64,000 bases of DNA from an uncultured Anaerolineae bacterium (GCA_937120535.1 CAKZJX010000010.1:1-64000), one strand, 5' to 3'; counted from the first letter of the stretch, positions 45,151-54,182 are shown. Program-made: numbers and translations. The notes: generated from the sequence alone by a model not told the origin.

Positions 45151-46072
45151 GGAACACCTTTCCCAGCCGGCGCAACCAGGTTTGAAAGCGCTTCTGCCAG
45201 CGCTGCGGGCGAACCAGGCCTTCTAGGACGTTCTCCGGCACAAAGAACAATACCTTGCGCAGGAAGACCTCCAATCGGCGTAGCAAGCGCTGGCGAGTCC
45301 AGCGCGGGCGTCGAAGCGTCCCGTTGACCAGTTCATGGGTGGCATCCAGAATCGTGTAGCGGACGTTGGCCGGCCCACCCGCTAGGCGGATGTTTTCCAG
45401 CGTATCGGGATGATCGTGATGGGAACGACCACCGGGCAGGTGGCCGTAGTCATGGTTCTGATGGATCACAATGGCTGACGGTGTGATGTCGACCACCGGC
45501 CAGCCCTGCCGTCGGGCGTGATAGATCATCCAGTTATCCCAGCCAGCGCGGCCGATGGCAAACTCGGGCACCTCCCAATAGCATGCCCGTGGGAAGACAA
45601 AGAAGTCTGAACCGGCCGGCCGATGCAACACCCCGCAATCGATCACATGATCACGCAGCTGCACCTCCCAGCCGGCCGCAAAGGTCAATCGATCGGTGAT
45701 GTCCACATCCCAGCGCCGGCCCAGCAAGACAAAGGCCGGCCAATGCGGCCACACCTGACGCGCTGCCTGAAGAAAATCGGGCAGCAAGATCACGTCAGCG
45801 TTCAGAAGGCACAACAATTCCGCCTGACTCGCCTGACGGGCCAACTGGATCATCGAGGACACCAGGGGAATGCCGTTGGGGTTGCAGGCCACGCCAGGGA
45901 TGTGACGAACCCCCAGGTCTTGGGCGGCTTCGGCAATCCCCGGGTCATCGCCAAACAGAATCACCTCTACGTCGGGCAGCAGGGTCCAGGAGCGAATCGC
46001 ATTGTGTTGAATGGTGACCACATGGGGCCGGGTGAATGGCTTGGGAGCCGAAAACAGGGTAAGCAGTGGCAT
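45143..46072 (-). CDS. Glycosyltransferase-like protein
   Basis: 309 residues, probably GT-A. LTLFSAPKPFTRPHVVTIQHNAI begins the fold, LPDVEVILFGDDPGIAEAA follows, and LLCLLNADVILLPDF gives the acidic motif. FAIGRAGWDNWMIYHARRQGWPVVD resembles the acceptor half of sugar transferases. The C-terminal 60 residues are very basic (RRPRWTRQRLLRRL), perhaps for membrane association. It lies between the family 2-type enzyme and the cytidylyltransferase, and the three probably act on one glycan. Confidence 0.7.
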   Translation of the reverse strand: MPLLTLFSAPKPFTRPHVVTIQHNAIRSWTLLPDVEVILFGDDPGIAEAAQDLGVRHIPGVACNPNGIPLVSSMIQLARQASQAELLCLLNADVILLPDFLQAARQVWPHWPAFVLLGRRWDVDITDRLTFAAGWEVQLRDHVIDCGVLHRPAGSDFFVFPRACYWEVPEFAIGRAGWDNWMIYHARRQGWPVVDITPSAIVIHQNHDYGHLPGGRSHHDHPDTLENIRLAGGPANVRYTILDATHELVNGTLRRPRWTRQRLLRRLEVFLRKVLFFVPENVLEGLVRPQRWQKRFQTWLRRLGKVFHA

Positions 46073-46086
46073 AGTTCAAAACCGTT

Positions 46087-46953
46087 CTAGCGACGGGCGC
46101 GATTATCCACATCCTTAAGCGTCTTGTGACGAACCTTGGCGTTGATCGCCTGGAGCTGGGGTTGGCGCTGCACCAGGTCGAGGATGTCCTTCCACGAGAA
46201 ATCCTCCTGGCCACCAAAGTGAGCATACACCTGCCGGACAAAAGTCAAATCCTTGCGAGTATCCACCGTCCAGCGATAGGCGCCGTAATCGCTCGGGTGA
46301 TACAGCACAGCGACCCGGAATCCTCGCTCAGAGAGCCCTTCCTCGATGTTGAAGGTGAACGGCGCGCAGTGGGATGTCTGCCCATGCGCAATCGGCGCCA
46401 GACGTACTCCTTCATAAAGATAAGGCATCACGTGTTCCCGTTGATGGGGCTCTTGAGCTTCGCGCCAGGCGCGCTCCAGGGCAGCAAAGGTGCATGCTTC
46501 CACGTCTAGGCCGATCGGATACGTCCGTCGCCAGGGAGGTGGCAGGCGATTGGCGGCAAAGTCCAATGAGGCGGCGTCCCCTTCGCCGTCGTCGTGCGAC
46601 AGGACCATCACCACATCGTCGATCAGGCCGGGGTCGATCAGTGGGCAATCAGCCGTGATGCGGACCACGATCTCGGCCATCGTCTTGCGAGCGGCTTGAT
46701 AGTAGCGATCCAGCACATCGTAGAGACTGCCGCGGGTGAAGGGAATGCCGTTCGTTTGACAGTAGGCCGCTACGGGGTCGTCGGAGGCGTCGGTGGTGGT
46801 CGCTAGGAGGACGTCGTGGAGCAGGCGCGCCCGAATGGTTCGGTTGTAAACGCGCCGTAACATCGGTTGTCCGCCAATGTCGGCCAGGATCTTGCCCGGC
46901 AGGCGGGAGGAACTCATCCGGCCCTGGATCAGGGCCACCACGCGCTGCGTCAT
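46087..46953 (-). CDS. SpsF/NeuA-type cytidylyltransferase
   Basis: 288 residues. The nucleotide-binding signature is VVALIQGRMSSSRLPGKIL at the N-terminus, followed by DIGGQPMLRRVYNRT. VRITADCPLIDPGLIDDVV is the second family motif. SpsF-type enzymes activate acidic or deoxy sugars, usually as CMP-sugars, for surface polysaccharide. No sialic-acid-type synthase (NeuB) is beside it. It overlaps the lapA-like gene by four bases. Confidence 0.83.
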   Translation of the reverse strand: MTQRVVALIQGRMSSSRLPGKILADIGGQPMLRRVYNRTIRARLLHDVLLATTTDASDDPVAAYCQTNGIPFTRGSLYDVLDRYYQAARKTMAEIVVRITADCPLIDPGLIDDVVMVLSHDDGEGDAASLDFAANRLPPPWRRTYPIGLDVEACTFAALERAWREAQEPHQREHVMPYLYEGVRLAPIAHGQTSHCAPFTFNIEEGLSERGFRVAVLYHPSDYGAYRWTVDTRKDLTFVRQVYAHFGGQEDFSWKDILDLVQRQPQLQAINAKVRHKTLKDVDNRARR

Positions 46954-47348
46954 AGCGGTTGGGCCGGCGCGGGAGGAGTGGGCTCTTGGTTGGACAGGGC
47001 CGGCTGGGCTGAAGGGATCGAGCTGGCAGCCTGTTTTGCGGCTTGAGCTTCGGCCTGGGCCTGAGCCAGCTTTTCTTTGTGCTGTTCGAGCGAGGCTTTC
47101 AGCTCTTCGATTTGCTTGCGCTGTCGCAAGTTGGTCAGGCCGCTCTTGATGCGACCGGGCAACATCACCAACACGCCGATCAGAAAGCCGAAGGCAATCC
47201 CCAACAGCACAAAGAGCGCCAACGACCCATCCACCCGAACGCCAAAGAAGTTGGCAGCGACCGGCGTCGGGTTTTGCAGGGCAAAGATGGCGGCCACAAT
47301 GGCCAGCAAAAAGGCAAAAATCAGAGTGACAACCATAGGGCGCTCCAA
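46950..47348 (-). CDS. LapA/DUF1049-domain membrane protein
   Basis: 132 residues with two helices (about 5-22, LIFAFLLAIVAAIFALQN, and about 42-62, LALFVLLGIAFGFLIGVL). The NP.PV..NFFG pattern between them is typical of the LapA/DUF1049 domain. A coiled coil (about 75-110) and a Pro/Ala-rich end follow. In Gram-negative bacteria the family helps lipopolysaccharide assembly, but its role here is unknown. GGAG precedes the ATG, and TAAAAT upstream may be its -10. Confidence 0.8.
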   Translation of the reverse strand: MERPMVVTLIFAFLLAIVAAIFALQNPTPVAANFFGVRVDGSLALFVLLGIAFGFLIGVLVMLPGRIKSGLTNLRQRKQIEELKASLEQHKEKLAQAQAEAQAAKQAASSIPSAQPALSNQEPTPPAPAQPL

Positions 47349-47452
47349 GTATCCGAGTTTGGTCTATTTTAACCGACTTCGGCGAAGCCAGCTGGTTGGG
47401 TCTACGCCGAGGAGCATCGGTGGAGAAGGGAGCCGGAGATGCGGGCTGTAGG

Positions 47453-48835
47453 TTATCGGTGCATCGCGGCGTTCAACGCCTGAGCGAGGGAACGCGCCTC
47501 GATGATCTGGATGCCCGATGGATACGGCTCAGCCTTGCGCAGCGCTTTTGGGATGACGGCCTTTTGAAATCCCAATTTCTGTGCTTCGCGTAGGCGCGCC
47601 GCTATTTGACCAGGCATGCGCAGTTCGCCGGCCAGCCCGATCTCACCGATCAACACGGCCTCTGCCTGCACCGGTCGGTCGTACCATGAGGAGGCGATGG
47701 CCGCCGCTACCGCCAGATCGGCGGCCGGCTCCTCGATTTGGAGGCCGCCGACCACGTTGACGAAGATATCTTGCTCGGCCAGCTTCAATCCCACGCGGCG
47801 CGTTAGTACGGCGGCGATCAGCAACAAGCGGTTGAAGTCTACGCCGTTGGCCGTCCGCCGGGCATTGCCAAATTGGGTGGGCGAAGTCAACCCTTGGATC
47901 TCCACCAGGAGCGGTCGCGTGCCTTCCATGGTTACGGCAATGGCTGAGCCGGCCACGTTGACCATGCGCTCGGCCAAGAACACCTCGCTGGGGTTGGGCA
48001 CTTCGATCAGGCCTGCCTCGCGCATTTCGAACACGCCGACTTCTGAGGTGGCCCCGAAGCGATTCTTCACCGAACGCAGGAGGCGGTAGGCCTGAAAGCG
48101 GTCGCCTTCCAGGTAGAGCACGGTATCTACGATGTGCTCAAGCACGCGCGGGCCGGCGATGGCGCCTTCTTTGGTCACATGACCGACGACGAAGACGGTG
48201 ATCCCGCTGGATTTGGCCAGCTCACGCAACTGCGAAGCGCACTCGCGCACTTGGGTCACCGAGCCGGCGCTGGATTCCAGCTCGGGGAGGTAGGTGGTCT
48301 GAATCGAGTCCACGATCAGCACCTCGGGGCGCAGATCGCGCACATGACTGAGGATCACCTCTAGATTGGTCTCGGTGACCAGGAACAGAGCTTCGGGCAA
48401 CGGTTGCCGGCCGATCAAGCGCGCCGCCCGCATTTTGATCTGCTTTTCGGATTCCTCGCCAGAGACGTACAACACCCGCCGGCCCGGAAGAGCGATCTCA
48501 ATGGCCATCTGCGACATCAGGGTAGATTTGCCGATGCCCGGATCGCCGCCGATCAAAATGATCGAACCGGGGACAAGGCCGCCTCCCAAGACGCGAGCGA
48601 ACTCGGCCATCGGCAGCGGAAGGCGATCGTCCACTTCACCGGAGAGTTCGCTCAACCGCTTAGGGATCGAGCGTCCGCCTAGACCGCGCGTTGCGCCGGG
48701 CCTGGCTGGCGCCTCCTCGGGAAGCAGTTCTTCGATCATCGAGTTGAACGCGCCGCATTGAGGGCAGCGCCCCATATAGGTCGCTACGATGCGTCCGCAT
48801 TCCTGGCAGACGAAGCGTGTCTGAGGGCGAGGCAT
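47453..48835 (-). CDS. radA: DNA repair protein RadA
   Basis: 460 residues. The N-terminal zinc finger is CQECGRIVATYMGRCPQCG. Walker A is GGDPGIGKSTLM near residue 95. The RadA-specific KNRFG motif lies in RSVKNRFGATSEVGVFEM. The C-terminal Lon-like domain (LTSPTQFGNARRTANGVD) is complete. It helps branch migration during recombination. It begins three bases before the end of the DUF971 gene. In several bacteria radA neighbours the c-di-AMP synthase disA; no disA is seen here, but two c-di-AMP receptor-like genes lie 2 kb away. Confidence 0.96.
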   Translation of the reverse strand: MPRPQTRFVCQECGRIVATYMGRCPQCGAFNSMIEELLPEEAPARPGATRGLGGRSIPKRLSELSGEVDDRLPLPMAEFARVLGGGLVPGSIILIGGDPGIGKSTLMSQMAIEIALPGRRVLYVSGEESEKQIKMRAARLIGRQPLPEALFLVTETNLEVILSHVRDLRPEVLIVDSIQTTYLPELESSAGSVTQVRECASQLRELAKSSGITVFVVGHVTKEGAIAGPRVLEHIVDTVLYLEGDRFQAYRLLRSVKNRFGATSEVGVFEMREAGLIEVPNPSEVFLAERMVNVAGSAIAVTMEGTRPLLVEIQGLTSPTQFGNARRTANGVDFNRLLLIAAVLTRRVGLKLAEQDIFVNVVGGLQIEEPAADLAVAAAIASSWYDRPVQAEAVLIGEIGLAGELRMPGQIAARLREAQKLGFQKAVIPKALRKAEPYPSGIQIIEARSLAQALNAAMHR

Positions 48836-48838
48836 GGA

Positions 48839-49180
48839 TCAGGCCTTCCCGCGGTGTTGCTCGCAGGGGCACAAAGCACGCAGGTAAGACCAGTTGTAGA
48901 TGCCATAGCTGTGCCCATCGCCCCACACAAGCGAGATGGCATAGGAGCCAACCGCTTGAATATCTACCAGTTGCGTCTCAGGCGACTCGGGCAAGTGCAC
49001 TTCGAAGACACTGGGATCAGGTTCGGCGCTCATCTGTTCGTGACCGCCGCGACACGAAGCACAAGGACAGCCGGCGCGCAACAGGTCGAAGGGATATATG
49101 CTCACATGTCCATCTGACCAGGTAACGGTCATTTCGCGCTTGGAACGACTGGCAGCGATGCCCGTAGGACGTATAGACAT
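48839..49180 (-). CDS. DUF971-domain protein
   Basis: 113 residues of the gamma-butyrobetaine-hydroxylase N-terminal-like (DUF971) family. The pattern is VTWSDGHVSIYPFDLLRAGCPCASC, then YAISLVWGDGHSYGIYNWSYLRALCPC. The cysteines and histidines could bind zinc or an iron-sulfur cluster. Members are often linked with iron-sulfur carrier genes, but none is adjacent. It ends three bases before radA. Confidence 0.85.
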   Translation of the reverse strand: MSIRPTGIAASRSKREMTVTWSDGHVSIYPFDLLRAGCPCASCRGGHEQMSAEPDPSVFEVHLPESPETQLVDIQAVGSYAISLVWGDGHSYGIYNWSYLRALCPCEQHRGKA

Positions 49181-49233
49181 GGTTCACCTCAAATGCGAAA
49201 TCAAAACGTGACCCTTCAAAGCGTGGAAGGTGC

Positions 49234-49713
49234 TCACGGTGGGGTAGGGATGGCGATCAGGTAATCGGCTGCCGCCCAGCCGGCGCGAGTTTTATCGTAT
49301 GGGGCGACAAGGTACCACCAAATGTATCCATCGGCCTGGCGCGGGCCATCGCGCACTTGAAAGACCTCCGCCTCCTCGCCCAAAAAGAGCAACTCGCCTT
49401 TCAAGCCGGGTTGAGCTCGCAGGCGCAAGCCCACCCCGCCAGTGCCGTTGATCTGCACGTAGCTGCCGATCCAGATCAGGCTGGGGATGGTTGTCTCAGC
49501 GCTGACCACAGTCATGGTCGGGGTGGGCTGGAGGAATAAGGTGGAAGTGGGGGCCGGAATGCGGGTCAACGAGGCCGGAACCAGCGCCACCGCTCCAGGT
49601 GGTGAAGCAGTCCACCCGATCCATGCAAGAAAGCCGGCCGTGAGCACACAGGCGATGACCGGCGAGAGGATGAGCACCGTGGGAGTGAACAGCCGACGCA
49701 GATCGATCCACAT
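49234..49713 (-). CDS. Membrane-anchored SH3-like protein
   Basis: 159 residues. A helix at about residues 11-34 (VLILSPVIACVLTAGFLAWIG) is a signal anchor. A Thr/Pro-rich linker follows. The C-terminal domain (about 82-155) looks like a bacterial SH3 (VQINGTGGVGLRLRAQPGLKGELLFLGEEAEVFQVRDGP), expected outside the cell and able to bind peptidoglycan or protein. It lies 13 bases after the lipid kinase gene. The function is unknown. Confidence 0.7.
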   Translation of the reverse strand: MWIDLRRLFTPTVLILSPVIACVLTAGFLAWIGWTASPPGAVALVPASLTRIPAPTSTLFLQPTPTMTVVSAETTIPSLIWIGSYVQINGTGGVGLRLRAQPGLKGELLFLGEEAEVFQVRDGPRQADGYIWWYLVAPYDKTRAGWAAADYLIAIPTPP

Positions 49714-49726
49714 AGGAACGAAGAAA

Positions 49727-50668
49727 TTATATCTTGTTCAAGAGCAGATCCCTCCCCTTCGGAGGGACGAGCATCCACAACGAGCGCGATCGCACCATCA
49801 GAAAGGCGTGCTGAGTGGCCGGACGCGGTTCACCATCCGTCTGGACCAGGAAAGGAGAGTCGGCTTCCACCCGCAGGCGGTGAAAGGGGATGCGCCGCGC
49901 CTGATCGGAGTTGACATGGCGCCCACGCCAGAGATCGTAGGCTTGACGGAAGGCATCGGCCAGGGTACGCCCCCGAAAGAGCCAGAGATCGATCAGCCCG
50001 TCGTCCAGATAGGCTTCAGGCGAAAGCACTGCCAGGCCGCCCATGTAGTGGCGAATGTTATTGGCTACCGCCAGCATGAAGCGACCCTCGATCGCGTTGT
50101 CGTCGGTCCACAGGCGCAAATTGACGCCGCTCCACTGGGCTGCTTTCCAGATGGTGGTCATGGCATACTCGGGGATGGAGAAGAACTTTTCCACCCGAAT
50201 GCGCGGCTCGAGGGCGTGGACGGTGAGGGCATCGAGCCCCATGCCGGCCCACATCAGGAAGGGATGATCGTTGCACAAGCCCACATCCACCGCTCGGATC
50301 GGTGCACGGGCCTGCAGGCGAGCGCTGCGTCCCAAGGCCCACCAACGGGACCAGGAGAAGACCGGCAAGCCGAATTCTAAGGCCAACACGTTGGCCGTGC
50401 CGGCCGGCAAGATGCCCAGGGCGGTGGAAGACCCCACCAGGCCAGCGGCCACCTGACCGATGGTGCCATCCCCGCCACAGGCAAAGACCGCCGTAAAGCC
50501 CTCCTCCGCCGCCTGACGCGCCAAGGCGGTGGCGTGCTCGCCGCTCCGGGTTGGAAGCATCCCCACCTGCCATTGGGCACGTTCTAACGCCCGGACAGCA
50601 AACCGCAAGAACGGCTTGACAGAAAACCGCCCGGCCTGCGGATTATAAATGATAAGGGCACGAGACAT
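49727..50668 (-). CDS. Diacylglycerol kinase-family lipid kinase (YegS/BmrU type)
   Basis: 313 residues. The ATP-binding signature is ALIIYNPQAGRFSVKP. The catalytic-loop motif is FACGGDGTIGQVAAGL near residue 62. GILPAGTANVLALEFGLP completes the family set. It phosphorylates diacylglycerol or another lipid at the membrane. It starts 17 bases after the short c-di-AMP receptor-like gene, in one apparent operon. ATG is the only plausible start. Confidence 0.9.
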   Translation of the reverse strand: MSRALIIYNPQAGRFSVKPFLRFAVRALERAQWQVGMLPTRSGEHATALARQAAEEGFTAVFACGGDGTIGQVAAGLVGSSTALGILPAGTANVLALEFGLPVFSWSRWWALGRSARLQARAPIRAVDVGLCNDHPFLMWAGMGLDALTVHALEPRIRVEKFFSIPEYAMTTIWKAAQWSGVNLRLWTDDNAIEGRFMLAVANNIRHYMGGLAVLSPEAYLDDGLIDLWLFRGRTLADAFRQAYDLWRGRHVNSDQARRIPFHRLRVEADSPFLVQTDGEPRPATQHAFLMVRSRSLWMLVPPKGRDLLLNKI

Positions 50669-50685
50669 AAGGAAAAGGGGCCGGC

Positions 50686-50949
50686 TCAGATCTGTTCAAA
50701 GCGGTCTACCGGTAAGACAAACAAGGTGGCGCGCTTCTCACCCGGTTTGGCCTCACCCAAGCCTTGGCGCAGCACTCGGATGGCGGCTTCGACATCGGCG
50801 TCCTCCACGCCGATCAACAGGGTAACTACGCCCGAGCGCAGGAACCCGCCCGTAGAAGCGATGCGCGTGACGCGGAAGTTTTCGTTGGTCAACGTTTGGG
50901 TCACGCGATCGGCCTGGTGGTCTTTGACAATTACAACGATCAATTTCAT
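50686..50949 (-). CDS. Short PII-like protein of the PstA/DarA c-di-AMP receptor family
   Basis: 87 residues. KLIVVIVKDHQADRVTQTL starts the ferredoxin-like fold. ASTGGFLRSGVVTLLIGVED is the family signature that contacts cyclic di-AMP. FVLPVDRFEQI ends it. The B-loop present in full-length members is missing, shortening it by about 20 residues. The ATG at 50949 is preferred over the overlapping GTG at 50955 because GAGGAG lies eight bases before it and only two before the GTG. It is a paralogue of the next gene. Confidence 0.82.
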   Translation of the reverse strand: MKLIVVIVKDHQADRVTQTLTNENFRVTRIASTGGFLRSGVVTLLIGVEDADVEAAIRVLRQGLGEAKPGEKRATLFVLPVDRFEQI

Positions 50950-50951
50950 GG

Positions 50952-51287
50952 TCACAACTCCTCATAGCGTTCGACCGGCAAGGCAAAGACGCTGGCCCCA
51001 CCCACCGTGACCGGTATCGGCGTGGGCAGAGGCAAGGGCGTGCCCTCCATGGGCAAGGTCAAATACTCCACCCGCTGCCGGCAGACGCGGTGCAATACCT
51101 CGAGCACAGGTCCTTCTTTGTTCTCAGAAAGGCCGATCAGCAAGGTAGCATTCCGCTGTCCGAGAAATCCCCCGGTACTGGCCAAGACGGTCACCCGCGC
51201 CCCAATGTCGTTCAGAGCGCGAACGGCAGCGTCCGTATCCTGGTCCTGCACGATGGCCAAGAGTAGATGTCGAATGGCGTCGGTCAT
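50952..51287 (-). CDS. Full-length PII-like protein of the PstA/DarA c-di-AMP receptor family
   Basis: 111 residues. HLLLAIVQDQDTDAAVRAL, ASTGGFLGQRNATLLIGLS and SVFALPVERYEEL are the conserved blocks. It keeps the long loop (YLTLPMEGTPLPLPTPIPVTVGG). Homologues bind cyclic di-AMP as trimers. GGGAG precedes the ATG. The stop overlaps a GTG of the next gene. A TAGAAT on the minus strand about 50 bases upstream may be the promoter -10. No c-di-AMP cyclase is in the window. Confidence 0.88.
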   Translation of the reverse strand: MTDAIRHLLLAIVQDQDTDAAVRALNDIGARVTVLASTGGFLGQRNATLLIGLSENKEGPVLEVLHRVCRQRVEYLTLPMEGTPLPLPTPIPVTVGGASVFALPVERYEEL

Positions 51288-51642
51288 GGGTACTCCCTTT
51301 CTTCAGGGGATGCTGTGAACGTGAAACATGGGGTAGTATTCTAACTCAGACAACACCGATTCAGCCAGCAACTCGCTTTGATTTCGGGCTGAGCCGGCAA
51401 CGAGACCTTTAGAGAAGCGGCCCACATCGATCCGATCCGCCCTTCGAAGAGCGACCATCCCAGGCCATCCCAAGCGTTGTTCTTGGAAGTATATCATCTG
51501 AACTTTTTCCAAACACAAGTTCCGCGTAGTCGAGAGGACGCATCCATCGTGATGAAGCCAATCCCGATCGTCTTCCTCAAGCGACCGATGTGGTGAACAT
51601 CTCGACGGTACGATGACCATGAACAATCGATGCGCTACCCTG
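51288..51642. other. Intergenic region between divergent genes
   Basis: About 350 bases. A 107-codon minus-strand ORF (51303-51626) ends 15 bases before the receptor gene, but the likely receptor promoter lies inside it and no family pattern or good ribosome site is present. I therefore do not call it a gene. A TAGAAT -10 candidate for the minus-strand operon is at about 51330-51340. Confidence 0.4.
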
Positions 51643-51670
51643 TTGGCAAGCGAGCAGAGTTTGCTATAAT
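51643..51670 (+). promoter_or_regulatory. Promoter of the TauE-type exporter gene
   Basis: TTGGCA (51643-51648), a 16-base spacer and a perfect TATAAT (51665-51670), about 30 bases before the ATG. This is a strong housekeeping-type match. Confidence 0.65.
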
Positions 51671-51700
51671 GACGAGCATCTTCTAAGGCACGGAGTGGCT

Positions 51701-52471
51701 ATGCTTTCCTTTCCTTCGCTCTTGCTGGCCGGCCTGGCAGCCGTGGCGGCCGGCGCCATCAACGCCCTGGCCGGCGGCGGCACCCTGGTCACCTTCCCTA
51801 CCCTGATCGCCCTGGGCATCTCCCCGATCGGCGCTAATGTCACCAACACAGTGGCTCTCTTGCCAGGCTACCTTGGGGGCACCCTAGCCCAGAAAAACGA
51901 CTTGGCCGGCCAGACGCAACGCATGATCCTGCTCCTGCCGGCCGGTGCCCTAGGCGGGGTGCTCGGCGGTTGGCTGCTCTTCCGGACCGGCGAGAAGCTC
52001 TTCTCAGAACTGGTCCCCTACCTGATCCTGCTGGCTTCCCTGCTCCTAGCCGCGCAAGACCCAGTCCGGGCGTGGTTGACGCAGCGGGGGGTCGGGCAAT
52101 CTCGCCAAGGGTCGTCGGGAAGCGAGCGCTGGTCGTGGCTGCCAGTGGCGTTGGCATCGGTATATGGTGGCTATTTCGGCGCTGGGTTGAGTGTGATCGT
52201 TCTTTCCGCCCTGGCCCTCACCTTAGACGATACGCTGACCCGCCTGAACGCCCTCAAGCAGATCATCGGATTTGCGGTGAACGTGGCAGCAGCGGTGTTT
52301 TTCGCCTTCTCTGGCCGAGTGATCTGGCCGGTGGCCATCGTCATGGCGATCGGCGCCTTGCTGGGCGGGATGCTGGGCGGAAAATTGGCCGGCAGAGTCC
52401 AACCCACCACCCTGCGCTGGACGGTGGTCACGATCGGCGTCTTTCTTTCTGTCGTCTACTTCCTGCGCTAA
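51701..52471 (+). CDS. TauE/SafE family anion exporter
   Basis: 256 residues with seven or eight helices. The family hallmark [36 protein letters not shown] lies in the first 50 residues. The second-half repeat has [19 protein letters not shown] and [17 protein letters not shown]. Members move sulfite, sulfoacetate or related organosulfur anions; the substrate is not readable. ATG 51701 is preferred to the GTG two codons upstream that begins the track ORF. Confidence 0.88.
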   Translation: MLSFPSLLLAGLAAVAAGAINALAGGGTLVTFPTLIALGISPIGANVTNTVALLPGYLGGTLAQKNDLAGQTQRMILLLPAGALGGVLGGWLLFRTGEKLFSELVPYLILLASLLLAAQDPVRAWLTQRGVGQSRQGSSGSERWSWLPVALASVYGGYFGAGLSVIVLSALALTLDDTLTRLNALKQIIGFAVNVAAAVFFAFSGRVIWPVAIVMAIGALLGGMLGGKLAGRVQPTTLRWTVVTIGVFLSVVYFLR

Positions 52472-52516
52472 TCCCACCCCTGGGCAACCCACCCCTTTAG
52501 CTTGTACGGAGGAGTC

Positions 52517-52759
52517 ATGACACTCGATGATGCCGTTCAAAACATCTCGACCATTATTCGCAATGTTTGTGCAAGCGCCGAGATTCGGGTGACCAAAGTG
52601 TCTGACGAGGAAGCGCGGCTGACGGTGCTCGCCCCCGGCGGAGATGTTGCAGCCATCAAAGATGCCGTGTTCCAACCGGTGCTGGACTTGTTGAAGGAGA
52701 ACCTGGATTTGCAAGTGTTGGTTTACGACAGAGACGCACCGCAGCCCAAAGGGGAGTGA
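52517..52759 (+). CDS. Small conserved-looking protein, function unknown
   Basis: 80 residues from ATG 52517, which has GGAGGAG immediately upstream; the track start at 52502 lacks this. The sequence alternates helix and strand (DDAVQNISTIIRNVCASAEI, then LDLQVLVYDRDA) like a small alpha/beta sandwich. It lies 45 bases after the TauE-type gene and may be cotranscribed. No family is recognised. Confidence 0.6.
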   Translation: MTLDDAVQNISTIIRNVCASAEIRVTKVSDEEARLTVLAPGGDVAAIKDAVFQPVLDLLKENLDLQVLVYDRDAPQPKGE

Positions 52760-52869
52760 CGTTTTTCATCTAGCGATTATAATAAATCTACAAAATCTAC
52801 ATTGACCGCTGGATTTCACTTCATACAATTTGCCCCGAAAATCTCCAAAATCAACTCGAGGGCAAAGAG

Positions 52870-54177
52870 ATGTTCCTTAAGCGCGTTCAACTTGGCTTGA
52901 TCCACACTGCGGTGGCCATGACCCTGGTCCCCATCAACAGCACCCTAAATCGGGTGATGATTTATGAGCTGGGACTTTCCAAGACGCTGGTAACTCTGCT
53001 GGCCATTGCGCCGTACCTGCTGGCGCCCGTGCAGGTGTTGATCGGCTCGTTCTCCGATCGTCGCCCGATCTTGGGCTACCGCCGCACGCCGCTTATCCTG
53101 CTCGGCTTGATCCTGTGCACCCTTGGAGTGATCGTTTCTCCCCAAGTGGCGGTGCTGATCGACGAGAACTTCGCCCTAGGCCTGCTAGCTGCTTTGCTGG
53201 CTTTTGGGGCGTGGGGCATGGGCTACAACTTCTCGGCGGTTTCCTACCTATCGCTGGCCTCTCAACTTTCCGGCGAAAAAGGGCGTAGCCGCACCGTTGC
53301 GGTGATGTTCACCATGATGATCTTGGGAATCATCGGAACGGGCATCGCCCTGAGCTGGTTGGTGCCGACCTATTCGCCCGAGGCCCTCGAACGGGGCTTC
53401 CGCATCGTCGCCGGTTCGGCCTTGACCCTGGGCCTGCTCGGCCTGATTCGGCTAGAACCCCGCTCGAGCGAGATCGTGATCCCGACGGCGCGCGCCGAGC
53501 GCTACAGTGTGCGCGAAATGACGGCGACTATCACCGCCAATCCGGTGGCTCGCATCTTCTTCGTCTACCTTCTGCTGTTGCTAGCAGCCTTGCTCGGCCA
53601 GGATGTGTTGCTGGAGCCGTTTGGTGCCCAAGCTTTCGGCATGGATCTCGAACAGACCTCGCGCTTTGTTTCCATCATGGGCACCTTCACCCTGCTAGCC
53701 TTCGCCCTGGCCGGCGCGCTGGAAGGACGCGTGGCCAAGCGCATAGTGGCTCAAACCGGCAACCTGACCGCTCTAGCCGGTTTCTTGACCATCCTGGTCA
53801 GCGGCATCCTTGGCTGGTCGGGCATCTTCTACCTGGGCTTGGTCCTGCTCGGCTTTGGAACTGGGCTTTCCACGGTCGCCAACCTGTCGCTGATGTTCGA
53901 CCTGACTGTGCCCGAACAGGTTGGCTTGTACATCGGCGCTTGGGGGTTCTCGAACGGCCTTTCGCGGCTGACCGGCCTGTTCCTGGCCGGCGTGGTGGCC
54001 GATCTGGGCACCCAACTGACTGGCTCGGCGCTGACCGGCTACCTGATTGTCTTTGGCATCGAAGCGGCCATGATCTTCTCGGCGGCCCTGTTGCTCTCGC
54101 GCATCGACGTGGGAGCGTTCCGCCGGCGCGCTGCTGAACTTAGCCTGGCCGAGAAGGCGGCTATGGCCTCCGACTAA
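52870..54177 (+). CDS. PucC-family (BCD) major facilitator transporter
   Basis: 435 residues with twelve helices. The start (VQLGLIHTAVAMTLVPINSTLNRVMIYELG, then SDRRPILGYRRTP) matches the PucC/LhaA group, whose known members help assemble bacteriochlorophyll light-harvesting complexes. The LNRVMI..ELG and GYRRTP blocks are the group hallmarks. No other photosynthesis gene is in the window, so a different substrate is possible. A terminator follows, then the MerR-type sensor gene on the same strand. Confidence 0.83.
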   Translation: MFLKRVQLGLIHTAVAMTLVPINSTLNRVMIYELGLSKTLVTLLAIAPYLLAPVQVLIGSFSDRRPILGYRRTPLILLGLILCTLGVIVSPQVAVLIDENFALGLLAALLAFGAWGMGYNFSAVSYLSLASQLSGEKGRSRTVAVMFTMMILGIIGTGIALSWLVPTYSPEALERGFRIVAGSALTLGLLGLIRLEPRSSEIVIPTARAERYSVREMTATITANPVARIFFVYLLLLLAALLGQDVLLEPFGAQAFGMDLEQTSRFVSIMGTFTLLAFALAGALEGRVAKRIVAQTGNLTALAGFLTILVSGILGWSGIFYLGLVLLGFGTGLSTVANLSLMFDLTVPEQVGLYIGAWGFSNGLSRLTGLFLAGVVADLGTQLTGSALTGYLIVFGIEAAMIFSAALLLSRIDVGAFRRRAAELSLAEKAAMASD

Positions 54178-54182
54178 ACCCG

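Noticed and set aside
51303-51626. 107-aa minus-strand ORF upstream of the c-di-AMP receptor-like genes
   Set aside because: No family pattern, no ribosome site, and a likely promoter lies inside it. A real small gene cannot be fully excluded.
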